Assembly (NCBI GenBank): GCA_965644295.1
Contig: CBFFRP010000278.1
Coordinates: 1-23,955, forward strand
Source: Paraphysomonas bandaiensis
Taxonomy: Eukaryota; Chrysophyceae
Length of the DNA: 23,955 bases
Reading direction: 5' to 3'
Below are positions 1-8,586 of this stretch, one piece after another. Both the position numbers and the translations under genes were made by a program. Below the pieces are notes generated by a model, which ran no database searches, had not been told where the DNA came from, and was given only the letters and a program-made list of their open reading frames with translations. Positions within the stretch are counted from its first letter, which is position 1; the number at the start of each line of letters is the position of its first letter.

Positions 1-40
1 ACACACGATAAAGGCGAATTTCATATCACACAAAAAGAAC

Positions 41-229
41 GGAAGTGGTTGCACCTTGGTGCTTGCGGCGACGCACAAGCAGCTTTCGTAGCGTTAAATA
101 GTAGGATAAAAGAGTTTGTATTGATTAGTTACGGGTAGTGGTCTAACTAGTATGACTAGCATTCTTCTAGCCACTAATTGATGCAAGGTCTCAACGCCTA
201 TTGCTAAATAATCAGACATTCACTACTAT
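41..229. repeat. Dispersed repeat, copy A
   Basis: This stretch is a diverged but clearly alignable copy of 19651-19812. Shared blocks include GCACAAGCAG, AAATAGTAGGATA, CGCCTATTGCTAA and CAGACATTCACTACT, in the same order. Copy A carries extra bases in its middle (about 125-190). It lies near the window edge, so it may extend further left. No coding frame is conserved between the copies, so I read it as a non-autonomous interspersed element of unknown class. Confidence 0.7.
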
Positions 230-581
230 AGCTCATGAATAGTATGGAAGAGGTGATATAAATAAAATATATTTGGGAAATGGAGATATCGTATGGCTCT
301 CGTAGTAGGTATCTTACTTGTACAAGGTTTAGTTAGCTAAACTTTGCTCTACAGTATCTATATGCTATGTATATAACACATATGACTTAATTCAAAATGA
401 ATGAAGTTCAGCATTTTGCTAGAATAATTGAAACTCTTTTACAATGTTCATCGATTCCGCTTTATATCTGCTTTAAGCATAAAACATACGTCTAACATTA
501 AACTCAACAAAATGAACGAGCACAAGACTATCTGTATAAGATACGACAAATAAAAATAGATTTTATTCACATTGACAGATC

Positions 582-610
582 AAAAGTGGTTGCACCTTGA
601 TGCTTGCAGA
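582..610. repeat. Dispersed repeat, short fragment B
   Basis: AAGTGGTTGCACCTTGATGC repeats the start of copy A with one change, then similarity stops soon after. It looks like a truncated copy of the same interspersed family. The rest of 1-947 holds no supportable gene: AT-rich sequence with stops in all frames. Confidence 0.5.
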
Positions 611-947
611 TTTATTTTGGAATGACAAGAATTACATAATATAGTAAAATATAGCACATCTGTTGTATGTTATGTTTGTGCTCGGTGTAACGATAGAACT
701 GAAACACTATTAAAGTACACGATAACACTATTTGATAACCACTCTCGTCATACAGTGAGCCATTCTCCGCTTTATTCATCGTTACTTGCAAATAAAAAGT
801 AATGCAATTTATGTCATCTCTGAAAGCACAACGGTATAATCAATCTTTAGAAGCGAACAGGAGTTGAGAATAATGCTACATATAAATTATAATTTCATTA
901 TATATTATTTAGCTAAGTTATCATGAAAATGCACCATTATAATGTGC

Positions 948-1240
948 CTATTCCTTCTTCTTTGACTCCAGATTTTCAATCTCTGCCAGCTCCCCGATAT
1001 CACTCTACAAAGACACATTAACCGCATCACCACTGTAAAAAAAAAACTTACAACTCCTGCCATTTGTCGGATAGACATTACGTATATCCCGCAAACCATA
1101 GCCAATAGTGTGACAGCCACCACTGCATTCTTTTGCGTGGGTCTATTTCCATCAGACGGGCGACACATGTTGCGAGATATAACAACACGGGAGCGATACC
1201 CCATTAGGCTTTTCTGAAGAAATCGAACATTTTGTATCAT
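948..1240 (-). CDS. COA3-like mitochondrial cytochrome c oxidase assembly protein (two exons)
   Basis: The model is exon 1 at 1240..1052 and exon 2 at 1004..948, joined over a 47-bp GT-AG intron (1005-1051, GTAAGT...TGTAG, phase 0), giving 81 residues. Reading straight through the intron instead gives an unrelated tail. Residues 1-27 are rich in Arg and nearly free of acids, like a mitochondrial presequence. One membrane span lies at about 39-56, with NAVVAVTLLAMVCGIY followed by SIRQ. An acidic then lysine-rich tail follows. This order (basic Asn-start helix, Ile-Tyr near the end of the span, Ser-x-x-Gln, acidic tail) is that of COA3/CCDC56, a small inner-membrane factor for Cox1 maturation. 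The splice is well supported; the family call rests on short similarity. A second in-frame Met at residue 13 could be the real start. Confidence 0.6.
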
Positions 1241-2480
1241 TTGGATGGAGTTGTGGGTGAGGGAAAGTAGCTGCTATATACTTATGTGGAATATATTTGC
1301 ACAGTGAGCAAGAGATATACACATACATAATATACATATACACCATACAGGCGTATAGGCAGGTATACATACATACACCACCATACTGCACATACACAGT
1401 ATATACTACATAGGTATACGTGTGCGTATATGGCAGTATACCTCTGGGTAACTTCGAAGTGAATGTGATGTGGATATATGTATATATGGGTACATGATTC
1501 AGAGGCTCTGCTGCTGCCTCTACTCACAGACACGAGTGAGGACTATCAACAGTGTGTGGTCATAGTGGTGTATAGTGGTGTGTGCTCCTCATGAGGAGAG
1601 AGACTCGTATGATCATATGAATAATACCGCAGCAGATACACACACTTACATACAGAACACCCACACACACATACATGCATAGACCGCATGGAGCACCCTG
1701 AATAGTCATACAACTGAAACAGAAGCGTTCACCACTAATGCGCTCCTGAGTATGTTACTTTATATGGTGTATCTGCATTAATGGTGCTGTGGAAGCATAG
1801 TATCCGTTAGAAGACTGTGACGCTGTTGCTAACCGCTCTGGTGGTGATCATCCATACTGCATCATCTCGTTACGATCTGATGTGTGCTGTATATTCGACA
1901 GAGGTTACATGTATGTATGAGATGAGGGTGCTGTGCAGACAAGAGATGAGTGTCAGTGTGTCGTATACCACACACTGTTGTAGCGTATGAACTTGTATGC
2001 AACACTGGACTGATTACTTAATCTACAGATTGACTTATACAAACTACGGTACGACACTCTGTGCTTTTGGTCTACCTCATAAACACTGGAAAGTATTTCA
2101 CTACCAACTCACAGGTCATAATTGAGATTGCAGCAACCATCTGGAAACATGAATTATCATGGATAATACAGCAGTAATGTTGGTAAATTACTTTGTGTAT
2201 TTGAAATATTGATAAAATCTTGCTGCTGGTAACATGTCTGGTTGGGGATGTATTGTTTCATTGGTATTAATTCCATTTAATGTATGATTTCATTTGTTTC
2301 GTGTCTGCGCACGTTTTTGCCTGTGATTCATTTTCGTTACAATTGACTTCCGCTTGGAATTTCAACAAGTGTGCATTTACGTATTTACTTCGTCAGAATG
2401 GTTGAAATGTCTCGTGAAACTGATAGCAAGGGAAATTCGGCAAGGGAAATACTGACTGTTGGAATGCGTAGGTGTCTCAA
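1241..2480. other. Non-coding spacer
   Basis: No gene is supported here. About 1315-1500 is low-complexity (TACATA)/(ATAC) sequence and 1630-1680 is CA-rich. Open frames are short, without conserved motifs, and several lack an ATG. Confidence 0.6.
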
Positions 2481-3112
2481 GATAGACACACATAACGGGA
2501 GAAGGGGGCTTCTTCGAATCTGTAATGGTCTAAAGCGAATGTATATACTGATAACAGGCACTGTTAATATATACTGACTGCGCCCTGTTATACGTAGTAG
2601 TAATAGTAGACACTAATAGTACACACTTGTAATTCTCCTATAGTATTTTGACATTATATAATAAGGTATATTTTGAGGTATATTTACATACTCTTTTAAT
2701 TATTAAGATTTATATTTTTAGTATCAAAACATACCAGTAAACAGTAAATATACCCAGAAGATCGATTGATAAAAGTACTATACGATATACAATATAAAAT
2801 ATAGTGATCGACGTATACTAAACTCCGAATGAAGTGCACCAATGCGATGTATGATTTACTGATGATTGACGATTGACGTATATATATACTTTGGTAATTT
2901 ACTTCATATTTTAACTGTTAAATTAAAAAATATATATAATACGAATACTATAGGAGTATTACAAGTGTGTACTATTAGTGTCTACTATTACCACTACGTG
3001 TAACAGGGCACAGTCAGTGTATATTAACAGTGTCTGTTACCAGTATATGCAGTCGCTATAGATCAATACAGATTCGAAGTAATTCCCTTCTCCCGCTGTG
3101 TGTGTGATAGAG
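2481..3112. repeat. Foldback or MITE-like element with ~185-bp inverted repeats
   Basis: The left arm (about 2481-2665) matches the reverse complement of the right arm (about 2928-3112) with scattered mismatches and small indels. Shared blocks include CGGGAGAAGG, TTCGAATCTGTA, ACACTGTTAATATA and AGTAGACACTAATAGTACAC, then CTCCTATAGTATT near the inner end. The roughly 260-bp centre is AT-rich and has no open frame of note. The structure is that of a non-autonomous DNA transposon (MITE/foldback) or a large hairpin. The outer ends are fuzzy, so target-site duplications cannot be named with confidence. Short open frames inside the arms are by-products and are not annotated. Confidence 0.85.
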
Positions 3113-3288
3113 CTGTAGTATACTTTAAATATAATGTGAAAATCAGTAATACGTAGCCAAAATACGGTATAGCAGCTATAGTGTAGACTATAGCTATAAC
3201 TATAAACTGAACGATTCAAGATAAGGAAGGTTGGCGATATGCTTTAAGGTTTATGCGACATGACACAGTTGTGTATAATAATCTAATC

Positions 3289-3350
3289 GTTTTGCTACAA
3301 TAGTTCTGATGCACTCTTACACGCTTATTGATAGTAATTGTCATTCAATG
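3289..3350. repeat. Dispersed repeat, partial copy D
   Basis: The TTGCTACAATAGTTCTGA block and the following TCTTACACGCTTATTG match the second half of copy C (about 19748-19806), where the sequence reads TCGCTACATTAGTTCTGA then TCTTACACGCCTATTG. The first half of the family is absent here. It sits about 180 bp beyond the inverted-repeat element. Confidence 0.6.
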
Positions 3351-3864
3351 ATATAGTAATCTATCGAATCTGACGACTTTACAAAGTAACAAAATGAGCA
3401 AAAGTCAATACTGATTTTTACTTTAGGCTCACGCCTATGCCTATATCGATATATATCTCTATTCTTCGACTACTGAGTGACCTGGCCTGAGCTATGCTGC
3501 ATTGGTTTGATCTCACTGCTATGATCTCATTGTTCTGCAATTCGTAGAATTTGCGCGCGATCAATATGGTCAGCCAAGATGGTGAACGGGTGGGCGGATG
3601 TGTGACAACGTAGAATCAGCGCAAAATCTTGGTGTTGAATGTGGTGGTGTACCAGCGAGTCTACACTATGGCCGCACTGCCGGAGTGGAGCACGTAGGTA
3701 TAGGCGACCATAGTTGGTTACTAAGTTTTAAACTTAAAGTTGACCAGTTCGAATCATTTATATCTTTGACAAAACCCAAATCCCATACTAACTTATAGCG
3801 ACGACCGTACTGACTCAGTTCAATAAGACATCTCTGCATATCTCTGTAGTAATAACGGTGGTAC
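3351..3864. other. Non-coding spacer downstream of the ankyrin gene
   Basis: No gene is supported. A GTTCGAATC string near 3747 resembles a tRNA T-arm, but no acceptor stem or anticodon arm can be fitted upstream. Confidence 0.5.
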
Positions 3865-4007
3865 ATGGGCATGGAGGGTCCTGTGAACGAAGCCATTTCA
3901 AAACATTTAAGTGGCCACACTCTGCAGCGATCTCAATATAAGTCCGTCCACCCCATTGACAGGGAAGGTCCTGTGAACGAACCACTTAAAACATCAAGTG
4001 CTCACCC
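3865..4007 (-). pseudogene. Decayed ankyrin repeats beyond the present stop codon
   Basis: Reading the minus strand past the stop at 4008-4010, the repeat signature continues. There is AAECGHLNVLKWLRSQDPPC-like sequence at about 3870-3925 and a more damaged unit before it. They are split between frames: near 3985-3995 the usual TTGGATGTTTTAAAG reads TTGATGTTTTAAG, a small loss that shifts the frame. The gene therefore once encoded about two more repeats, or the array is being extended and eroded at this end. A sequencing error could explain one frame change but not all of the decay. Confidence 0.7.
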
Positions 4008-5525
4008 TCATGTCAGCATCCAAGCATCTAAGTTGCAAATAATTTCATTCGCTGGGCATGGAGGGTCCTGTGAACGAAGCCACTTCAGAACACCAAAGCG
4101 GAATGATTTTGCAGCGGCAGTGCAAGTGGCTTCATTCCATGGGCATGGAGGGTCCTTTAAACGAAGCCACGTCAGAACATTCAAGTGTCCACCTCTAGCA
4201 GCCATGGCGCAAGTGGTTTCATCCCATGGGCATGGAGGGTCCTGTGAACGAAGCCACTTTAGAATCTCCAAATGTCCACACTCTGCAGCAACAACAATAC
4301 AAGTCCGTCCATCCCATGGACAGGGAGGTTCCTGTGAACGAAGCCATTTCAGAACATCCAAGTATCCACACTCTGCAGCAACACTGCAAGTGGCTTCATT
4401 CCATGGACAGGGAGGGTCCTGTGAACGAAGCCACTTCAGAACATCGAAGTGTCCACCTCTAGCGACCATTACGCAAGTTGATTCATCATCCCATGGGCAT
4501 GGAGGTTCCTGTAAACGAAGCCATTTCAAAACGTCCAAGTGTCCACCTCTAGCAGCCATGACGCAAGTGGCTTCATCCCATGGACAGGGAGGGTCCTGTG
4601 AACGAAGCCACTTCAGAACCTCCAAGTGTCCACACTCTGCAGCAACCACAATACAAGTCCGTCCATCCCATGGACAGGGAGGTTCCTGTGAACGAAGCCA
4701 TTTCAGAACGTCCAAGTGTCCACCTCTAACAGCAACACTGCAAGTCCAATCATTCCATGGGCATTGAGGGTCCTGTGAACGAAGCCACTTTAAAACATCC
4801 AAGTGTCCAACAAAAGCAGCCTGTATGCAAGTCCATTCATCCCATGGGCATGGAGGTTCCTGTGAACGAAGCCAGTGAAGTACATCCACATGTCCACCGC
4901 TAGCAGCAGCACTGCATGTCTTTGTGTACCACAGAAACTTAGGGTCTTCTGAACGAAGCCAGCACAGTACATCCAAATGTCCACCTCTAGCACCAGCCTC
5001 GATGCAAACCTGTGTTTCCCATGGACATGGAGGTTCCTGTGAACGTAGCCAACGCAGTACATCCAAGTGTCCACCTCTAGCAGCAGCACTGCAAGTCTGT
5101 CCATCCCATGGACATAGAGGTTGCTGTGAATGAAGCCACTTTAGAACATCCAAGTGTCCACCTCTAGCAGCATTTTCTGCAGCCTTACAAGTTCGCTTAT
5201 TACCCCATTTGTATATAGGGTGCTGTGTATGTGTATATATACGGCATATGAGGTGTTGCAGCTGTTCGAGTCTGCCATCCAGTGCACATCTATTTATTAT
5301 CAGTATGTGTGGGCAGCCCATAGACAGAGCCCATGAGACCATTGAGTTGGTCATACAGTAGTGAGATGCACGTGACTCAAGTCTCTCTCTGCTCTTGTCT
5401 CTCGTGCTATCAGCCATATCGTGAAGTCTCTTACAAGTCATCATCACAGGAAGGAGAGCTGAGTGTGGGATCATAGAGATGATGACACGAATCACATCAT
5501 CATTAAGATCAGATATATTCAACAT
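4008..5525 (-). CDS. F-box/ankyrin-repeat protein
   Basis: A single open exon of 505 residues starts at an ATG. Residues 4-42 (LNDDVIRVIISMIP...MMTCKRLHDM) look like a short F-box, the module that binds Skp1 in SCF ubiquitin ligases. From about residue 105 there are 13 full repeats of 28-30 residues and a partial one, with consensus W-D-x-x-T-C-x-x-A-A-x-x-G-H-L-x-V-L-K-W-L-R-S-Q-x-P-P-C-P. This ankyrin variant, with conserved Cys and Cys-Pro-Trp, is abundant in algae, protists and some giant viruses. A target-recognition role in ubiquitination is inferred from the architecture. Repeats 7-8 and 11-12 are near copies, and a 354-bp (four-unit) DNA block is duplicated. The reading frame ends in a degraded repeat lacking its GHL core, with more remnants downstream, so the C-terminus is probably recent. 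The array keeps a long open frame on the opposite strand; that is a shadow. Confidence 0.85.
   Translation of the reverse strand: MLNISDLNDDVIRVIISMIPHSALLPVMMTCKRLHDMADSTRDKSRERLESRASHYCMTNSMVSWALSMGCPHILIINRCALDGRLEQLQHLICRIYTHTQHPIYKWGNKRTCKAAENAARGGHLDVLKWLHSQQPLCPWDGQTCSAAARGGHLDVLRWLRSQEPPCPWETQVCIEAGARGGHLDVLCWLRSEDPKFLWYTKTCSAAASGGHVDVLHWLRSQEPPCPWDEWTCIQAAFVGHLDVLKWLRSQDPQCPWNDWTCSVAVRGGHLDVLKWLRSQEPPCPWDGRTCIVVAAECGHLEVLKWLRSQDPPCPWDEATCVMAARGGHLDVLKWLRLQEPPCPWDDESTCVMVARGGHFDVLKWLRSQDPPCPWNEATCSVAAECGYLDVLKWLRSQEPPCPWDGRTCIVVAAECGHLEILKWLRSQDPPCPWDETTCAMAARGGHLNVLTWLRLKDPPCPWNEATCTAAAKSFRFGVLKWLRSQDPPCPANEIICNLDAWMLT
4040..5220. repeat. Tandem DNA repeat array (84-93 bp units) inside the ankyrin gene
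   Basis: On the plus strand the recurring core is GGTCCTGTGAACGAAGCCAC, seen with small changes every 84-93 bp. A higher-order period of 354 bp is visible: CAAGTCCGTCCATCCCATGG occurs near 4300 and again near 4654, with long matching flanks. Unequal exchange within such an array would change repeat number. Confidence 0.85.
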
Positions 5526-6529
5526 ATCAACACTGATTCATAGTGTATATGAGACTGTTAAAGTGCTTATACACTCCAAGTCACATGAATACTAGTACCA
5601 CTCTACACAGCAGAGTACCATACCGCATACCCACCATATGGTAGCTAGGTACACGTATAGGCGTATATACCAGTGTAGGTGTGTATGTACATGTAGGGGA
5701 CGAGAAGACCAAAGATCACAAGAATATCCTCCACTTCGAAGTAGGAATTCAAAGTGGACCAGCCCTCCACTTGTCGGACTGTATTTGGTCCCACTCGAAA
5801 TAAAAAAAATATTGTGGTCATTTTGACTACAATTTCAAAGCTCTACACTCATATTCCATACGAAAAAACACAATACAAAAAAATAAAGTGGGACCAGACT
5901 GGTCCGCTTTGTCGAAAAACGTCTACTACGTAGCCTGACACACATACACTGTACCAATCATGTACGTATAACAGGTAGGTACAGTATGTACTTTGTACTG
6001 GTACCTACCCACTGCTACGACGTGTACTTACCTACCTACAAACGTACAAACTTACATATACATACGTACAGACCACTCGCGATATATCGCGATTTTCTAT
6101 TATTTAGACTAAAAAATCCCGGGTTTTGCAGAGGAGTATCTTGAAACTTACAAATGTACGTACAGAGTATGTCCTCAATGTGACGGTGGTAACAGTCGAT
6201 GTTACTATAAGAAGAATTAAGTGAACAATGAAGCATTAAAGAGCAATCAGAGCAATCAGTACTATGTGAGAAGGCCTCTAGATTGTGGTGTAGCAATAAT
6301 GATATCAATGATTGAAAGCCTCATCAGAGTATGTGAAGGTACACTCCGGAGAAACGAGAGAGTTGATGTGAGCTCATACAGCAGGAGGTTGCCCCCGACA
6401 CTAGCTTGATTACCCCCGACACTAGCTGCCTATATCGACAATAACGAGGGCCGTACAAACAGGCACTGTACACCTATTTCAGACCATGATCTTCTATCTA
6501 TATGATTTCAACTGTCAACGATGTACCGG
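5526..6529. other. Non-coding spacer
   Basis: No gene is supported. It contains the small palindromic element at 5749-5912 and a 21-bp period duplication at 6392-6427 (CCCCCGACACTAGCT twice). Around 5950-6070 it is rich in TACCTACC and TACGTACA motifs. Open frames here lack ATG starts or recognisable motifs. Confidence 0.5.
5749..5912. repeat. Small palindromic element with nested inverted repeats
   Basis: The left end TCAAAGTGGACCAG (5749) is nearly the reverse complement of the right end CTGGTCCGCTTTG (about 5899-5911). Inside, TTGGTCCCACTCGAAATAA (about 5785) mirrors AATAAAGTGGGACCAGA (about 5882). All four pieces are versions of the same AAAGTGG(G)ACCAG word in alternating orientation. 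It could be a very short MITE or a hairpin; it does not lie beside a gene end. Confidence 0.5.
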
Positions 6530-6833
6530 ATGTTGCTAGTCTTGTATAGCTACACAGTTTGTGGTAACAACAACACGTGTGAAACGTTGACTGATAAACT
6601 AGTGGTAAACTGGGTTCTTGCTGAAGATAATTCTGATGTCATCGATCTTGAAGTGGATGATCTCACAGACAGACATGTCTGATACGCTCGTGATGGAGGA
6701 ACTTGAAGTTAATGAAAGAACAGATGTCAGTTTCCAGGAAGCAGAAATTGATCTACATACTGTCATTGATTATGCTATGCAAGATTGCCAACCTTCAGAT
6801 GCGTTAGCTACTTTAAGAAAAGTTGCAAAATGA
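6530..6833 (+). pseudogene. Possible remnant of a DDE (pogo/Tigger-like) transposase C-terminus
   Basis: Two overlapping frames join into one acidic stretch if a single frame change is allowed near 6675. The first (ATG at 6530) ends in LAEDNSDVIDLEVDDLTDRH; the second continues EELEVNERTDVSFQEAEID and ends in PSDALATLRKVAK. An acidic linker with a DLTD motif followed by a short ...eALatLrk... helix resembles the C-terminal tail of CENP-B/Tigger-type transposases. The catalytic DDE core is not visible upstream. This is an inference from composition and a short motif only; it may be chance. Confidence 0.25.
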
Positions 6834-8586
6834 CATTCGTCAAAGAAGAATTACGAAGCATACAAAAACCCAGGTATCTATGGATCAATTTCTTATACAG
6901 CACAAGTAGTCTTTGTTAAATGCTATCTAACTTGATGCTCATACAGAATTTGATTAACATCTAACTAAAATGAGTAAATAAATACCGTATTTGCTAATAA
7001 TCTACTGCTCGTATAAATACTCCATAACATCATACAACTGTTGCTGTATGTCTCTCCTCGCTACTAAAACAACTACTATATAAACCCCCAGAATTGTCTC
7101 ATACAGCACCACTGTAGTCATACATTATTCTGCTGCACTGACGCTTTAGAAGGTGTCTAAGCTCCATAGAGTCCACCCTGCCTGTGAACCCACTACACAT
7201 GGCGAGTCAGCTGCTCACAAACAGCTATCCTCTGAGCACTGAGCACTGTATTCATGTATTCATACATCTGCAGCAGCAACAAAACTTACCAAGCATCAGA
7301 GTCTATCGGCAGCAGGCATGAGAGACGTCATGCAAAAGAAGATGCTCTACTCTGCTGTGTGTTCATTTATACACTACAGGTATGTGAGCTTATGACATAC
7401 ATATATAATGTTAGACGTGTGCACGCACTTGGTGTCTATAATCATACACACCGCTGCCATGCTGAGTAACAGTTTCAAAACAAATCCCACAACAGAGTTT
7501 TTAAAGTAAAAATCGTGGGTTTTTACTTTTTAGCTATAAACTATATCACGACTTCCTTTCCCGGACCCTGATCGCGTTTTATTGCGAGCTGCTGTACTGC
7601 AATTTCAAGTGCAGTACGTTGTACGACGTAGTATACATGAGCTCTTTCATTACAAGGGGTCATGAAATGAGTGTTGAGATGTTAGCCAAAGTGCTGATGT
7701 GATGTATTTTTCTTATGAAGAATAAAGTAGTAACTTCCGTATATATGATACTGTACCATACAACTACCTACCTGATGTAGTCATATATATATTCATATAT
7801 GTACAGTAGCCTAATATATAATGGATATACTATCATCCAACAACTTACAGCATAACCCAATTAAATTTAATATATATACATAGAGAGTCTTCTATTTAAT
7901 TGATCGTATCTGTGTGAATCTATGAGTTATATACAGCTATAAAAACTGCTTGTGTAAAAGCATTCTAATAACAGCAAATGGAAATAAACTTTTCTTGATC
8001 ATATATCCTCTCCGAGTTAGAACTATAGATCTTGATATAACACTCCTTAAATATAATATTGATTTAATACTCATATCAATTTTATTTGCTGTACAATGAA
8101 TGTAATCGTATAGTTGGACAACTCAATATCTTTTAGGCAACCAACTTAACTGCATTCCCTTGTCGTATGCATTCATAATTTATAGTATTCATTTTCACTT
8201 TTTCTGTATATCAAATCTACATTAGTAGATTCTGAACTTGCTGAACAGCTCTTGACTCAACTAGTTGTACATATATTTATTTGTATGAATGTTTACTGGG
8301 TACCGACGAAGGAATAACTATGTATATAATATATATTTTCGTATTAAAATTACATATGTAAAAACCACACGACGTTACTTAAGGTAATCTAAAGGAGTTA
8401 AAAATACGATTATTATTTAACGTCCAGAAGAATAAGAATCACATTAGAACATATACTCAATATTGGCTGTACAAACAACGAGCGAAAACAAGGAATAACC
8501 GCAGGCTACGAATGGCTTTGAGAAGTCGGTAGTGGTTTATCCGAGATCGACCTGTTAATTCAAGACATTATTAACGATAAAAAACC
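6834..8586. other. Non-coding spacer downstream of the large secreted-protein gene
   Basis: AT-rich, with no supportable gene. A small hairpin, AGTAAAAATCGTGGGTTTTTACT, spans about 7506-7529 when its two arms are paired. The stretch at 8480-8586 lies just past the stop of the large gene; an alternative splice into it is possible and is described with that gene. Confidence 0.5.

Noticed and set aside
905-1240. Unspliced 111-codon version of the COA3-like frame
   Set aside because: The last 48 codons are intron and out-of-frame exon sequence; the spliced form ends in a plausible acidic and Lys-rich tail.
2371-3219. Two small genes facing each other (2371-2577 plus, 3037-3219 minus)
   Set aside because: The plus frame starts at GTG, and both lie largely within the arms of the inverted repeat, so they are the same non-coding sequence seen twice.
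3670-3760. tRNA gene suggested by GTTCGAATC
   Set aside because: No acceptor stem, D-arm or anticodon arm can be paired at the right distances.
3865-4767. A 300-codon plus-strand frame opposite the ankyrin gene
   Set aside because: It is the antisense shadow of the tandem repeats; the minus strand has the F-box and the conserved ankyrin consensus.
4040-5220. CRISPR-like array of regular repeats
   Set aside because: Repeats are contiguous coding ankyrin units of variable sequence with no unique spacers, in a eukaryotic genome.
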